64,000 bases of DNA, from positions 434,001-498,000 of the forward strand of contig NZ_FRDK01000001.1 of NCBI RefSeq assembly GCF_900143245.1. The letters run 5' to 3'. Positions 10,022 to 19,793 of the stretch are shown here, piece by piece. Numbering within the stretch: position 1 is the first letter of the stretch; each line of letters begins with the position of its first letter. Position numbers and translations under genes: made by a program. This DNA comes from Flavobacterium fryxellicola. GTDB taxonomy: Bacteria; Bacteroidota; Bacteroidia; Flavobacteriales; Flavobacteriaceae. The notes under the pieces are model-generated. The model made no database searches and had not been told where the DNA came from. It was given only the letters and a program-made list of their open reading frames with translations.

Positions 10022-10211
10022 CAATCCCAATTAGGTTGTTATTTTTAATTTAAAATATTCCTGAAAGAGAAATTTTTGATTAAAAAAAGAAGTATTTTTA
10101 CGAAAACAAATGTTCTTACACAATTGAAATTTTCAGGACAATGAGTCATCCTGTCAGTTTCTTACAGTTATAAAATAATACAAATAGATGAAAGAAAAGG
10201 TAAAAGAGAAG

Positions 10212-11219
10212 ATGAGTACAGAGAAAGAATCTAAATTAAAAGCGCTACAACTTACGCTGGACAAACTAGACAAAACCTACGGAAAAGGTACGGTAATGAA
10301 AATGGGCGATAAAGCCATTGAAAAAGTAGAAACGATTTCTTCAGGTTCATTAGGTATCGATTTAGCCTTAGGAGTTGGTGGTTATCCAAGAGGAAGAATT
10401 ATTGAAATATATGGTCCAGAATCCTCTGGAAAAACAACCCTTACATTGCACGCTATTGCCGAAGCTCAAAAAGCGGGTGGAATTGCTGCTTTTATTGACG
10501 CAGAACACGCTTTTGATAGAAATTACGCGGAGAAGTTAGGAGTAGATATCGAAAATCTAATTATTTCACAACCTGACAATGGTGAACAAGCACTTGAAAT
10601 TGCGGAGAACTTGATTCGCTCAGGAGCAATTGACATCGTTGTAATTGACTCGGTTGCTGCTTTGACTCCAAAAAGTGAAATTGAAGGTGAAATGGGAGAT
10701 TCAAAGATGGGTCTTCACGCCCGTTTGATGTCGCAAGCTTTACGTAAACTAACAGGAACCATTAGCAAAACACATTGTACAGTATTCTTTATTAACCAGT
10801 TAAGAGAGAAAATTGGAGTTATGTTTGGTAATCCAGAAACAACAACTGGAGGAAATGCATTAAAGTTTTACGCATCAGTTCGTTTGGATATCCGTCGTTC
10901 CACACAGATTAAAGATGGTGATAATGTTCTTGGGAACAGAACCAAAGTAAAAGTGGTAAAAAACAAAGTCGCACCACCCTTTAAAATCGCTGAATTTGAC
11001 ATTATGTATGGGGAAGGGATTTCAAAAACTGGCGAGATTTTAGATCTAGCAGTAGAATTTGAAATCATCAAAAAAGCGGGATCTTGGTTCAGTTATGGTG
11101 AAACCAAATTAGGACAAGGTCGCGATGCTGTTAAGTCTTTGATTAAAGACAATCCAGAATTAGCCGATGAATTAGAGGAAAAAATTAAAGCTAGAATAAA
11201 AGAATTAGCAGAAGCATAA
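10212..11219 (+). CDS. recA: Recombinase A
   Basis: Cytosolic recombinase that forms filaments on single-stranded DNA, catalyses strand exchange and triggers SOS autoproteolysis. The chosen start [14 protein letters not shown] gives 335 residues; an in-frame ATG at 10188 would add MKEKVKEK, which homologues lack. Walker A is GPESSGKTT and Walker B VIDSVAAL. The L1/L2 region ([12 protein letters not shown] and [22 protein letters not shown]) and the C-terminal domain are all present. A strong terminator follows. No LexA-type operator was recognised upstream, although -7-like sequence (TATTTTTA near 10090) is present about 120 bases before the start. Confidence 0.98.
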   Translation: MSTEKESKLKALQLTLDKLDKTYGKGTVMKMGDKAIEKVETISSGSLGIDLALGVGGYPRGRIIEIYGPESSGKTTLTLHAIAEAQKAGGIAAFIDAEHAFDRNYAEKLGVDIENLIISQPDNGEQALEIAENLIRSGAIDIVVIDSVAALTPKSEIEGEMGDSKMGLHARLMSQALRKLTGTISKTHCTVFFINQLREKIGVMFGNPETTTGGNALKFYASVRLDIRRSTQIKDGDNVLGNRTKVKVVKNKVAPPFKIAEFDIMYGEGISKTGEILDLAVEFEIIKKAGSWFSYGETKLGQGRDAVKSLIKDNPELADELEEKIKARIKELAEA

Positions 11220-11226
11220 AATTACA

Positions 11227-11255
11227 AAGAGTTCACCAAGGTGAACTCTTTTTTT
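11227..11255 (+). terminator. Terminator after recA
   Basis: AAGAGTTCACC / GGTGAACTCTT is a perfect 11-bp inverted repeat with an AA spacer, followed by seven T residues. It ends recA transcription before the convergent plsC gene. Confidence 0.9.
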
Positions 11256-11265
11256 ATAATAATTT

Positions 11266-12033
11266 TTAAAAAGCAAACTTATTTTCGTCTTCAGTGTTTT
11301 CGAATTCTTGTAATTGAGAATAAATGATAGCTCTTACTTCTTCCCGAATTACTTTTCTATCCTCGCCTATTTTTCCTAATGTTTCAACATGAGAATGAAT
11401 TTTGACTCTCATAACACCAGGGCTTCCACTAAAAAAAGTGTAGGAAAATCTTTTTTTATTATCCGCAAATGTAATGGGAACAATAGGAATTTCGTGTTCT
11501 ATCGCCAAGCGGAAGGCACCATCTTTAAAAGTATCCAATAGTACCGATTCATCATCCGGAACACCACCTTCTGGGAATATACAAATGCTTAATCCTTGAT
11601 TTATTCTTTTTTGCGCCCGATTAAATACCGCCATTCGGCTTTTTGAACAACTTCTGTCTACCAAAATACAGGTTCTTTTATAGAAAAATCCAAACAAAGG
11701 AATATTTGACAATTCCTTTTTTCCGACAAAAACGAAAGGATTTTTTACAGTGGCAAGCATTAGCATAATATCGACCATTGAGGTGTGATTGGCTACAATC
11801 ATGTAACTTTTGTCAGACTGCAGGTCTTGATTTTTGTCAATTTTATAATAAAAACCCATTCCAAAAAGAATGAATTTGGCCCAAATTCTAGCCATCTTAA
11901 AAAAGTATGGATAACCGCTTTCCGTCAAAATGGAAAGCACTAAAAAAGGAAACATAACCAGTATGGGAATGGTCATTAAAACATAAAACCATATGCGCCA
12001 AAGTGTCCAAAATATAATTTTTAATCCTCTCAT
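11266..12033 (-). CDS. plsC: 1-acyl-sn-glycerol-3-phosphate acyltransferase (PlsC family)
   Basis: Membrane-associated acyltransferase that makes phosphatidic acid from lysophosphatidic acid. The 255-residue product has one or two N-terminal hydrophobic segments (about 10-35). The catalytic H-x4-D motif is in NHTSMVD, block II is near CILVDRS, the FPEGG glycerophosphate-binding motif follows, and block IV is VPITFADN. It is convergent with recA and divergent from trpS. Other lysophospholipid acyltransferases share these motifs, so the exact acceptor is inferred. Confidence 0.87.
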   Translation of the reverse strand: MRGLKIIFWTLWRIWFYVLMTIPILVMFPFLVLSILTESGYPYFFKMARIWAKFILFGMGFYYKIDKNQDLQSDKSYMIVANHTSMVDIMLMLATVKNPFVFVGKKELSNIPLFGFFYKRTCILVDRSCSKSRMAVFNRAQKRINQGLSICIFPEGGVPDDESVLLDTFKDGAFRLAIEHEIPIVPITFADNKKRFSYTFFSGSPGVMRVKIHSHVETLGKIGEDRKVIREEVRAIIYSQLQEFENTEDENKFAF

Positions 12034-12118
12034 AGGGCCAAAAGTAAGAAATCGAATGGAAATAGCAGTAAAAGAATTAAATTTGGCGACTTTACAGTTA
12101 GAAAAAATTACAATCCGT

Positions 12119-12151
12119 GCGAACTTTGCGAAATACTTTGCGAACTTTGCG
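12119..12151. repeat. Two copies of GCGAACTTTGCG before trpS
   Basis: The 12-mer GCGAACTTTGCG occurs at 12119-12130 and 12140-12151, a 21-base period, just upstream of trpS. The function is unknown. It resembles intergenic repeats seen in flavobacteria. Confidence 0.6.
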
Positions 12152-12170
12152 GTTAAAGTTAAAAATTACA

Positions 12171-13148
12171 ATGGCAAAAATACTTACAGGCGTTCAAAGT
12201 ACAGGAACACCACATTTAGGCAACTTAATTGGCGCAATCATCCCCGCAATAGCATTATCAAATAAACCTGAAAACGAATCCTTTCTTTTCATTGCCGACT
12301 TGCATTCGATAACGCAAATAAAAAACGGAGAATTACTAAGAACCAATACCTACAGTACTGCAGCAGCTTGGTTGGCTTGTGGATTAGACGTAAACAAAGT
12401 CGTTTTTTACCGACAATCGGATGTACCACAAACAGCAGAATTGTCTTGGTATTTGAGTTGTTTTTTCCCTTTTCAACGGTTGACCCTAGCACATTCTTTT
12501 AAAGATAAAGCAGATAGATTAGAAGATGTAAATGCAGGTTTATTTTCATATCCAATGTTGATGGCTGCCGATATTTTATTATATGATGCTGAACTAGTTC
12601 CTGTAGGGAAAGATCAGTTGCAACACCTTGAAATTACTCGCGATGTAGCCTCAAGATTCAACCATCAGATGGGTGAAACTTTTGTAATTCCCGAAGCGAT
12701 AATACAAAAGGACGGTATGCTTATTCCCGGCACTAATGGTGGGAAAATGAGTAAATCAGCCAATAATATCATCAATATATTCCTAGACGATAAAGCCTTG
12801 CGCAAACAAGTCATGAGTATCGAAACGGATAGCACGCCACTAGAAGATCCTAAAAATCCAGATACTTGTAATGCCTTTGCTGTTTATAAATTATTGGCCA
12901 ATGAAGAACAATTAGCCACAATGACTGCTAATTACCTTGGTGGAAATTATGGTTATGGTCATGCCAAACAAGCTTTGTTTGAATTGATTACAGAAACATT
13001 CAAAACCGAAAGAGAAAAATACGAGTATTACATGAATAACCTCGCCGAAGTTGATGCGTTATTGAAAATTGGTGCCGAAAAAGCGGCGGCAGTGGCCAAT
13101 GGTGTTCTGGCGAGAGTAAGAGAAAAATTAGGGTTTGAAATGCAATAA
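12171..13148 (+). CDS. trpS: Tryptophan--tRNA ligase
   Basis: Class I aminoacyl-tRNA synthetase that charges tRNA-Trp. From ATG 12171 (MAKILTGVQSTGTPHLGNL) it has 325 residues; the upstream extension of the reading frame covers intergenic repeats and is not coding. The HIGH-type motif is TPHLGN and the KMSKS motif is GGKMSKSANN. The C-terminus runs IGAEKAAAVANGVLARVREK and then LGFEMQ. A diverged copy of this last segment lies 9.9 kb downstream at 22977-23072, next to dprA. This suggests the 3' end was duplicated or replaced by an inserted segment. Confidence 0.97.
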   Translation: MAKILTGVQSTGTPHLGNLIGAIIPAIALSNKPENESFLFIADLHSITQIKNGELLRTNTYSTAAAWLACGLDVNKVVFYRQSDVPQTAELSWYLSCFFPFQRLTLAHSFKDKADRLEDVNAGLFSYPMLMAADILLYDAELVPVGKDQLQHLEITRDVASRFNHQMGETFVIPEAIIQKDGMLIPGTNGGKMSKSANNIINIFLDDKALRKQVMSIETDSTPLEDPKNPDTCNAFAVYKLLANEEQLATMTANYLGGNYGYGHAKQALFELITETFKTEREKYEYYMNNLAEVDALLKIGAEKAAAVANGVLARVREKLGFEMQ

Positions 13149-13246
13149 CCTATAATTCTAGACTTGTAAAAATGAACCGCAGATTCGCAAATTATTAAAA
13201 TCCTCAATAATAAGCTATGCCTTTTTAGTCACCATTCATTCCACTT

Positions 13247-13286
13247 ATCTCCTTCAGGGTTTAAAACCCTGAAGGAGATTTTTTTT
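13247..13286 (+). terminator. Terminator after trpS
   Basis: ATCTCCTTCAGGGTT pairs perfectly with AACCCTGAAGGAGAT (15 bp, 3-base loop) and is followed by eight T residues. It is about 100 bases beyond trpS. Confidence 0.85.
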
Positions 13287-13384
13287 AAAATATCACTAAA
13301 AGTGGGTATTTCATTTATAACATATTTTCTATACGTTTGGTAAAGTCTATTTGAATGAATAGTATTAACTTTATAAACCAAACG

Positions 13385-15166
13385 ATGAAACAAACCACAA
13401 ACCACAGACCACAAAGCTTCATTAGCAAATTTTTTCTTCTTTTTGTCCTAGCATTCTCGATGAGCGATTGTCAGCTTGAAAATGAAGAAGCAAAGGATTC
13501 TCAAAATGCAAAAATGACTACTGAAAACATTTCCAAAGATCAATTACTTAATGAATTAAAAAAGATTGAAATTATTGAATTTGTGGCTAATATTAAACAC
13601 TTAACAAATTCAGACGAACTGTTAAAAAACAATAAAATCACTTTATCTAGTTCTAAAAATTCCATTTTCCAAAAAATAACTAAACCTAATGAGTATATAA
13701 CTTATTCTTTAAGGCTAAATTCATATACATCTTTAACGCCCTATTTTAAATATTTCATAATTAATAAAGAAATATCAGGAATCGAAAAAGCAGGTTTTGT
13801 AAAATACATCCCAACATTACCTACTTATAATTTGGATGTTGATAATTTTACCGGCATTATTGAAATATACAATACTAATAATGAGTTATTTGCAAAAACT
13901 GTTTTTTTAAAAGGACAACCAGTAATCGATAGTTCTAAAAAAAATAACAATAAAACTTCTAGTTGTTACAATACAAGTTATGTTGTTGCGATTCCTTGTT
14001 CGCATGGTGGTGGACACATGCCAGGACAATCTTGTGACAATGGCTTAACAAATGATGCGTATTATGAAATTAGAACTACTGTCGTTTGTGTGGATACAAT
14101 TAAGAGTATAGTTCCGCCCGATACTTTCGGTGGCGGTGGTGGCGGTGGTGGCGGTGGTGCTACTATTTTAAATTTACTAAATGTTCCTGAGCCATATGAA
14201 GGAGAACCAAGTTTCAGTAATGAGAGTTATATGTTTTACCATCAAATTTATAATTTTTTGAGATTAAACCCCGCCTATAATAATTTGGTAAACCACAACT
14301 ATTCTAATGCAAATTTAATAAATGATTGGTTAGTTCCATCAATTGTAGATTATTTTCGCTATAATGACTTTAACGAACAGCAGAATCAAATAAATGCTAT
14401 AAATGCAATGAATATGTTTACAACATTTCTTTCTTTTGAAAGTAATCTATTCAATTTTGAAGAAATGTTAATAAATAAATATCAAACTTTTCAAGTCTTA
14501 CTTCAAAATAGTCAATGGCTATCAAGCCAAACAAATCAAACAAAACAAGAAATTTTTAACTATCTCTTGCAAAACCATTTGAATAATGAGACTAGAGAGT
14601 TTACTCAACAGCTAATCAATTCAATGTTAAATAATGATGGCTACTCAGCAGATGGGTTTATGGGCGATTCTGATAACGATAATATTGATTATACTGGTCC
14701 AAAACAATTGATTCCAAATAGTATTATTCTGAATGATGGTTCTACATTGAGCATAACCTTTGGAACCACTCAAAGCGATAATAAAAATTCAAACAATGAA
14801 GTTGCTGTAGATTTAGTAAATAGTATAATTTTTGCAATAAATTTAGCAAACAGCAAATTAGACAATTCTAATAAAATTAACTCAATATATATTGCGGCAA
14901 CTACAAATGGTATCCATTCCTCTACAAGTAATCACACAAGGGGCACTGCTGTTGATATTAGTAGAATTAATGGCATAAAAATGATTAATTTAGGGAATAA
15001 TATTCAAGTAAAAGCCCTGCAAGATGCTTTTGATGATTATTCAAAAATCAGAGAGAATTTTGGTCCTTCTTTTAAACACAAGACACTACCTAACGGATCT
15101 GTGAATCTAAATTGGCCTATTGGCGGACACCAAGACCATATTCATGTATCTGTTCAAAGTTATTAA
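13385..15166 (+). CDS. Exported protein with LAS-type (M15-like) zinc peptidase C-terminus, candidate polymorphic toxin
   Basis: A 593-residue protein not belonging to a family I can name. From ATG 13385 it has a signal sequence ending in a lipobox-like SMSDC (Cys29) followed by acidic residues; a start 10 codons earlier is possible. A conserved-looking N-terminal part has paired cysteines (about 195-240), then a run of ten glycines, a helical Asn/Gln-rich region and a C-terminal domain. That domain has SNHTRGTAVDI (His517, Asp524) and HQDHIHVSV (Asp584, His585, His587), the H-x6-D ... H-x-H zinc pattern of M15/MepA-like peptidoglycan peptidases. The modular build with a glycine hinge and catalytic tip suggests a toxin, and the small lipoprotein that follows could be its immunity protein. 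This is inference. An ordinary wall-remodelling enzyme is the alternative. Confidence 0.65.
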   Translation: MKQTTNHRPQSFISKFFLLFVLAFSMSDCQLENEEAKDSQNAKMTTENISKDQLLNELKKIEIIEFVANIKHLTNSDELLKNNKITLSSSKNSIFQKITKPNEYITYSLRLNSYTSLTPYFKYFIINKEISGIEKAGFVKYIPTLPTYNLDVDNFTGIIEIYNTNNELFAKTVFLKGQPVIDSSKKNNNKTSSCYNTSYVVAIPCSHGGGHMPGQSCDNGLTNDAYYEIRTTVVCVDTIKSIVPPDTFGGGGGGGGGGATILNLLNVPEPYEGEPSFSNESYMFYHQIYNFLRLNPAYNNLVNHNYSNANLINDWLVPSIVDYFRYNDFNEQQNQINAINAMNMFTTFLSFESNLFNFEEMLINKYQTFQVLLQNSQWLSSQTNQTKQEIFNYLLQNHLNNETREFTQQLINSMLNNDGYSADGFMGDSDNDNIDYTGPKQLIPNSIILNDGSTLSITFGTTQSDNKNSNNEVAVDLVNSIIFAINLANSKLDNSNKINSIYIAATTNGIHSSTSNHTRGTAVDISRINGIKMINLGNNIQVKALQDAFDDYSKIRENFGPSFKHKTLPNGSVNLNWPIGGHQDHIHVSVQSY

Positions 15167-15182
15167 TCCTTAAAATATAATT

Positions 15183-15584
15183 ATGAAAAATATTATTTTA
15201 ATACTATTTATTATGACAACCGTAAGTTGCAAATCTCAAAACTTAGAAGCTAAAGAGTTAAAAAATTTTAAATTAAAAAATTTAATTGGAAATATAAATT
15301 ATTTTCAATCTTACACTTTAGTTGACAATTTAGTTAATATTGTTATCATCAAAAACCCACCGGGTAGTGCAAAAAACGAAGAATCAGGTGAAGTTTCCAA
15401 TAATTTGTATTTATCAAAATGCGAATTTGGAGAACTGCCAATTTGCAAATTATATTTATTGGAGAATTTTATCAATATAAATATTGTAAAAGTATATGAG
15501 GATAAAAAAAACATTAAAATTGATATTACATCTGGAAATTTTAATCAACGTAAATCTAATACAATTTTAATCTCACTAAATTAA
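15183..15584 (+). CDS. Small lipoprotein, candidate immunity protein
   Basis: A 133-residue protein of no recognised family. The N-terminus is a clear lipoprotein signal (IMTTVSC, Cys16), which places it in the periplasm or on a membrane. It starts 17 bases after the peptidase-tipped gene and is followed by a terminator, so the two form a tight pair. A periplasmic partner is what one would expect if the upstream protein cuts peptidoglycan. No motif supports the immunity role; it rests on context only. Confidence 0.6.
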   Translation: MKNIILILFIMTTVSCKSQNLEAKELKNFKLKNLIGNINYFQSYTLVDNLVNIVIIKNPPGSAKNEESGEVSNNLYLSKCEFGELPICKLYLLENFININIVKVYEDKKNIKIDITSGNFNQRKSNTILISLN

Positions 15585-15658
15585 TATATTAAATATTAGG
15601 TTTAAAGTCCAAAAAAGTTGAAGAAAACTTTTCTGGGTACTATTAAATATAATGTTCC

Positions 15659-15696
15659 AAAAAGTTGATTGATATCCGTTTCAATCAACTTTTTTT
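15659..15696 (+). terminator. Terminator after the peptidase/lipoprotein pair
   Basis: AAAAGTTGATTG pairs with CAATCAACTTTT (12 bp) around a 10-base loop, and a run of T follows. Confidence 0.8.
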
Positions 15697-15752
15697 AATT
15701 TAAATAAATTCAAAATAAAGTGTTACCCACCGTGTAAAAAGTCAACTGATAA

Positions 15753-16029
15753 CCCAAATATTACTCTACATTCCATGATAAAAAACAAGCGAAAATTACA
15801 TTATTAGGTTATATAAATGTTGGTATTAAATTGGGAGTACTAGAATTTGGTATAAAACAAAGGAAATTAATTGGATTATTAGTAAATAAAGTAACTGGCA
15901 AAATTTGCTGTGTCTCAGTAAAAAATATTAAAAATAAATAATTATAGAAAAGATTTTGGAAGTAGTCGTAAGTTTAATACCTCGCCTAATGGAGGCGTTA
16001 AATCGATAAGAATTTGGATTTTAAATTAA
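15753..16029 (+). pseudogene. Decayed coding remnants, possible orphan toxin tip
   Basis: No intact gene lies between the terminator and the next small ORF, but two open stretches in different frames look like remains of coding sequence. Bases 15753-15941 read as a 62-residue stretch including KQAKITLLGYINVG and GLLVNKVTGKICC without a start. Bases 15922-16029 read through RKDFGSSRKFNTSPNGG to a stop 12 bases before the next start. Together they could be the C-terminal end of a protein, split by one frameshift. The position, just before another small exported protein, mirrors the intact pair upstream. The identity is unknown. Confidence 0.35.
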
Positions 16030-16041
16030 ATACTCAACATT

Positions 16042-16263
16042 ATGACTTTGACAAAAAATATAATTCTATTCATCACTTGCATATTTAATTATTCTATTTA
16101 TTCTCAAGAAATATTTCATAGCGAACAAATTGAGATCGGTAAATTCAAATATACACTTGGAATTTCTGAAACATATTTCCTTTATGAAGAAAATACAAAT
16201 GTAATTAATTTTGAATTACGTTTTAAAAATAAATATCAACTACTAGGTAGCAAAATTAAATGA
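16042..16263 (+). CDS. Small exported protein, possibly truncated orphan immunity protein
   Basis: A 73-residue product with a typical signal peptide (1-21, ending SIYSQ) and no recognised family. It follows decayed coding remnants by 12 bases. Its arrangement repeats that of the peptidase/lipoprotein pair upstream, so it may be the surviving partner of a lost toxin module. The short mature part (about 52 residues) ends in lysines and may be truncated. Function is not known. Confidence 0.4.
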   Translation: MTLTKNIILFITCIFNYSIYSQEIFHSEQIEIGKFKYTLGISETYFLYEENTNVINFELRFKNKYQLLGSKIK

Positions 16264-16668
16264 ATTCCAATTACTTTTTAACGCAAATTTGCAGAAGAAT
16301 TGTAGTTCAACTTCGCAGCAGAAATAACTAACACTCTTTTAACGGAAATTGGAAAAGAGTGATTGTATCTTGTAATAACTGAATTTTTATCACCAAACTG
16401 CTATACATTTCAAAAGGAACCTAAACGCAATATGTTCCTTTTTAACTCACTTATCCTTAAAAACCCACTACTTATTACTTTTAACTTTCTCTTTGGAAAA
16501 AATTAGCTATTTTTCATTTACTTAGAATTATTTTTTAAATATTATTTTATTGACGCATATCAAAAATTAACGCTCTTAATTAAAATTAAATACAAACCTA
16601 TATTATTAATTTAGTCAAAGTAGCTTAGAGTTTCAAAATCAAATACCACAAAAAATAAACTACATCAT
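16264..16668. other. Gene-free stretch before the sensor kinase
   Basis: No convincing gene. It holds a hairpin CACTCTTTT/AAAAGAGTG (16332-16361) and a second hairpin with a T run that is listed separately as a terminator. The remaining ~220 bases are AT-rich and presumably include the kinase promoter, which I could not place. Confidence 0.5.
16412..16444 (+). terminator. Probable terminator
   Basis: AAAAGGAAC pairs with GTTCCTTTT across a 13-base loop, with T residues following. It would end transcription from the accessory cassette upstream. Confidence 0.6.
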
Positions 16669-19398
16669 ATGACAACTAAAATAGTAATTTTAGAAAGCGC
16701 CACTATCGAGTTTAGTTTGATTACATATGAACTAGATTGTACTGGTTTTAGCTACGCAGCTGAAAGTATTAAAACAATCAATGAATTGGAGAAAGCAATG
16801 CATAATTCCCAACCTGACATTATACTTTCTGGATATTCTTTAACTTATGCTACTGCAAATGATGTTATACGAATTACAAATATATATCCTCCAATCCCTT
16901 TTATACTTATTGCAGATAAAATAGAGGTAGAAGATTGTATTGAACTACTCAAACAAGGTGTGTCGGATATCGTATTAAAAAAAAACATATCTTCTCTAGA
17001 TCAAAAAATTTCCAGAGCTTTAAAAGAAGCTTCGCAAATAAAATATAACGTTGTCCTTCGGCAAAATGAAGAGAATCTTAAGGATGAACTATGGCGAAAT
17101 GAGTCAAAATACCGTAGTTTAATCGAGAGCAGTTTGGACGCTATTCTTCTCACGGTAAAGGATGGACAAATACTGGAGGCCAATTCTGCTGCTTGTGGAA
17201 TTTTTCAAATGACCAAAGAGGAGATTTGCAAATCTGGAAGATCTGCTATTGTTGACCTTACAGATTCTCGGTTACCTGTACTCTTAGAAGAGCGCAATCT
17301 TACGGGACGTACAAGGGGTGAACTTACCTTTAAACGCAAAGATGGCAGTTTTTTTCCCGGAGAAGTAACCTCAGCAGTATTTAAGGACGTAAAAGGCTTT
17401 GAAATGACTTCGATGACCATTAAGGATTTGTCTGAACATAAAAAAGCGGAACAGCAAAAAGCAAATACAGCCGCAGAGTTACAAGAAGCCCTAAATGGTC
17501 TGCATAAAATAATGAACGCTTCGATGGATCTAATTTGTTCCATTGATGCAGAAAAAAGGATTATGCAGATTAACGCAGCTTCTAAAAGTATTTGGGGATA
17601 TGAACCGCATGAATTAATAGGTAAAAAATATAGTGATTTTATACATCCAGAAGATCAAGAAACTATATTTAATATTGATCAAGATGTCAGAAATGGCAAT
17701 CCTGTAAAGATATTCGAAACTAGAATTATTCATAAAAATGGATTTATTGTGTACATTATGTTGAGTGCTCAATGGGATGACATTGACAAATTGATTTATT
17801 GTACCGCCAAAGACATCTCAGAGAAAAAAAAATTAGAAAAAGCCTACCTAGTAGAGAGACAACGATTTCTAGACATTTACGAACAGTCACCTTCTTTTAT
17901 CGGAATTTTAAAAGGTCCTGAGTATGTCTATGAATTGGCAAATCCTTTGTATTTAAAATTAATTGATAAAAAAGACATTATTGGTAGAACGGTAATGGAA
18001 GTGCTACCTGAATTAAGGAGTCAGGGCATTTTTGAAATTCTGGATGCCGTATATACTACAGGCAAACCGTTCAGCGCTAACGAAATGCTGTTTAAATTCG
18101 ATTCTCAAGGCAATGGAAACCTTGAAGATAAATATCTTAATATTCTATACCAAGCGCACCGCGACATTGACGACACAATTGATGGTATTTTATTTTTTGG
18201 GATAGACGTAACCGAACAAGTATTGTCACGTATGAAAATTGAAGAAAGTGAAAAACTATATCGGGATCTTATACGAGAATTGCCTGTGGCAGCATATGCT
18301 TGCGATGCCGATGGAAAAATAACAATTTTTAATAAGGCAGCTGCTGCATTGTGGGGCAGAGAACCGGAAATAGGAAAAGAGTTGTGGTGCGGCTCGTGGA
18401 ATATTTTAAACAACGATGGACAAGTAATCCCTTTACATTTGTGCCCCATGGCAATCGCCTTGAAAGAAGGCAGAACTATATCTGGTATGGAAATCATTAT
18501 CGAACGTGCAAATGGCGAAAGGCGCGATGTAATTCCTCATGCTGTTCCCTTTATTAATTCCGTAGGCAAAGTTACAGGCGCTGTGAATGTGCTAACGGAT
18601 ATCACTGAAAACAAAGTGGCACAAAAGGCATTGGAACTTCGTAACAAAGAACTAGCCTTACAACACGAAGATAAACAAAAACAAGCCGCAGCATTAATCC
18701 TAGCTAATACGGACCTGCTTAAGACAAACAAAGAATTAGACCGTTTTGTATATAGCGTTTCTCACGATTTACGTTCCCCGTTAACGTCAATTCAAGGACT
18801 CGTTTCAATCATCGAGGACGAAAGTAACGAACCGGAAACGCTAGAGCATGTCGAGATGATAAAGATTAACATCAATCGTCTTGATGAATTTATCAGAAAA
18901 ATTTTAAGTTATTCACAAAATAATCGGACAGGTATAGAATTACAAATATTCCCAGTCAAAAAAACCATTTTAAATATTGTTCATGCCCTTCAAAATATAT
19001 CCCATGCCAAAGGGATTCATTTTGAAATTGACATTCAGGAGCATACTTCTTTTTGTACGGATAAGATGCGCTTCAATACTATAATAGAAAATCTTATTTC
19101 CAATGCCATTAAATATCATAAACCTATCGATACCAAAAGATATATTAAAGTGACAGGAAAGATAGAGGAAGAAATGCTTCAGCTCACAATAGCTGATAAT
19201 GGAATAGGTATTGCAACAAAGTATCAAGATAAAATATTCGATATGTTTTTTCGAATATCAAGTAAATCAGACGGTTCCGGCATTGGTTTATATATTGTAA
19301 AAGACACGGTAGAAAAATTAGAAGGTACTATTGAGGTCCATTCACAAATTAATGATGGTACCACTTTTGATATTACTTTAAAAAATTTTAGATTATGA
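16669..19398 (+). CDS. PAS-domain sensor histidine kinase with degenerate receiver domain
   Basis: A 909-residue cytoplasmic sensor kinase with no membrane segment. Domains in order: receiver-like (1-125), PAS 1 (about 148-260), PAS 2 (278-392), PAS 3 (400-512), PAS 4 (522-645), a short coiled coil, HisKA (685-750) with H-box SVSHDLRSPLTS (His699), and HATPase (790-905) with N-box NLISNAIKYH, IADNGIGI and GSGIGLYIVKDT. In the receiver domain the phosphoacceptor position reads ILSGYSL, with Gly where Asp is expected, so it probably cannot be phosphorylated. The stop overlaps the start of a single-domain response regulator (ATGA), which is likely its phosphate acceptor. The signal sensed is unknown. 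Confidence 0.9.
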   Translation: MTTKIVILESATIEFSLITYELDCTGFSYAAESIKTINELEKAMHNSQPDIILSGYSLTYATANDVIRITNIYPPIPFILIADKIEVEDCIELLKQGVSDIVLKKNISSLDQKISRALKEASQIKYNVVLRQNEENLKDELWRNESKYRSLIESSLDAILLTVKDGQILEANSAACGIFQMTKEEICKSGRSAIVDLTDSRLPVLLEERNLTGRTRGELTFKRKDGSFFPGEVTSAVFKDVKGFEMTSMTIKDLSEHKKAEQQKANTAAELQEALNGLHKIMNASMDLICSIDAEKRIMQINAASKSIWGYEPHELIGKKYSDFIHPEDQETIFNIDQDVRNGNPVKIFETRIIHKNGFIVYIMLSAQWDDIDKLIYCTAKDISEKKKLEKAYLVERQRFLDIYEQSPSFIGILKGPEYVYELANPLYLKLIDKKDIIGRTVMEVLPELRSQGIFEILDAVYTTGKPFSANEMLFKFDSQGNGNLEDKYLNILYQAHRDIDDTIDGILFFGIDVTEQVLSRMKIEESEKLYRDLIRELPVAAYACDADGKITIFNKAAAALWGREPEIGKELWCGSWNILNNDGQVIPLHLCPMAIALKEGRTISGMEIIIERANGERRDVIPHAVPFINSVGKVTGAVNVLTDITENKVAQKALELRNKELALQHEDKQKQAAALILANTDLLKTNKELDRFVYSVSHDLRSPLTSIQGLVSIIEDESNEPETLEHVEMIKININRLDEFIRKILSYSQNNRTGIELQIFPVKKTILNIVHALQNISHAKGIHFEIDIQEHTSFCTDKMRFNTIIENLISNAIKYHKPIDTKRYIKVTGKIEEEMLQLTIADNGIGIATKYQDKIFDMFFRISSKSDGSGIGLYIVKDTVEKLEGTIEVHSQINDGTTFDITLKNFRL

Positions 19399-19793
19399 CA
19401 GACAAAAAATCAAAATTTCATAGAGTGATGCTTATTGATGACAATACTATTGACCTCTATGTTACTTCTAGAATAATGACAAAAAATAATTTTACAGAGA
19501 AAATTGACCAATATACCTCTGCTATAAAAGCATTGGAGTTTTTAAAGGAAAATCAGGGTAATTTTACGGAATTGCCCCAAATAATTTTTGTAGATATCTA
19601 TATGCCTCTAATGTCAGGATTTGAATTTATGGAAAAATATGATAAACTCTCCTCCGCTCTAAAAAAACAATGCAAAGTTTATATAATTTCGTCTTCTATT
19701 GATGAAAACGATATTAAACGAGCAAACGATGATGTAAATGTTGTTGCTTTCCAAGTAAAAACGATTACAAAAGAATTTCTCGACAGCATGTAG
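19395..19793 (+). CDS. Single-domain response regulator
   Basis: CheY-like receiver of 132 residues with no output domain. The acidic pocket is LIDDNTID, and the phosphoacceptor is Asp67 in FVDIYMPLMSG. A lysine in FQVKTITKEF takes the place of the usual conserved K-P pair (the paralogue at 20758 has VKPITKEF). It overlaps the kinase by four bases (ATGA), so the two are translationally coupled and probably partners. It may relay phosphate or act by protein contact, as seen with other stand-alone receivers in Bacteroidota. Confidence 0.9.
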   Translation: MTDKKSKFHRVMLIDDNTIDLYVTSRIMTKNNFTEKIDQYTSAIKALEFLKENQGNFTELPQIIFVDIYMPLMSGFEFMEKYDKLSSALKKQCKVYIISSSIDENDIKRANDDVNVVAFQVKTITKEFLDSM

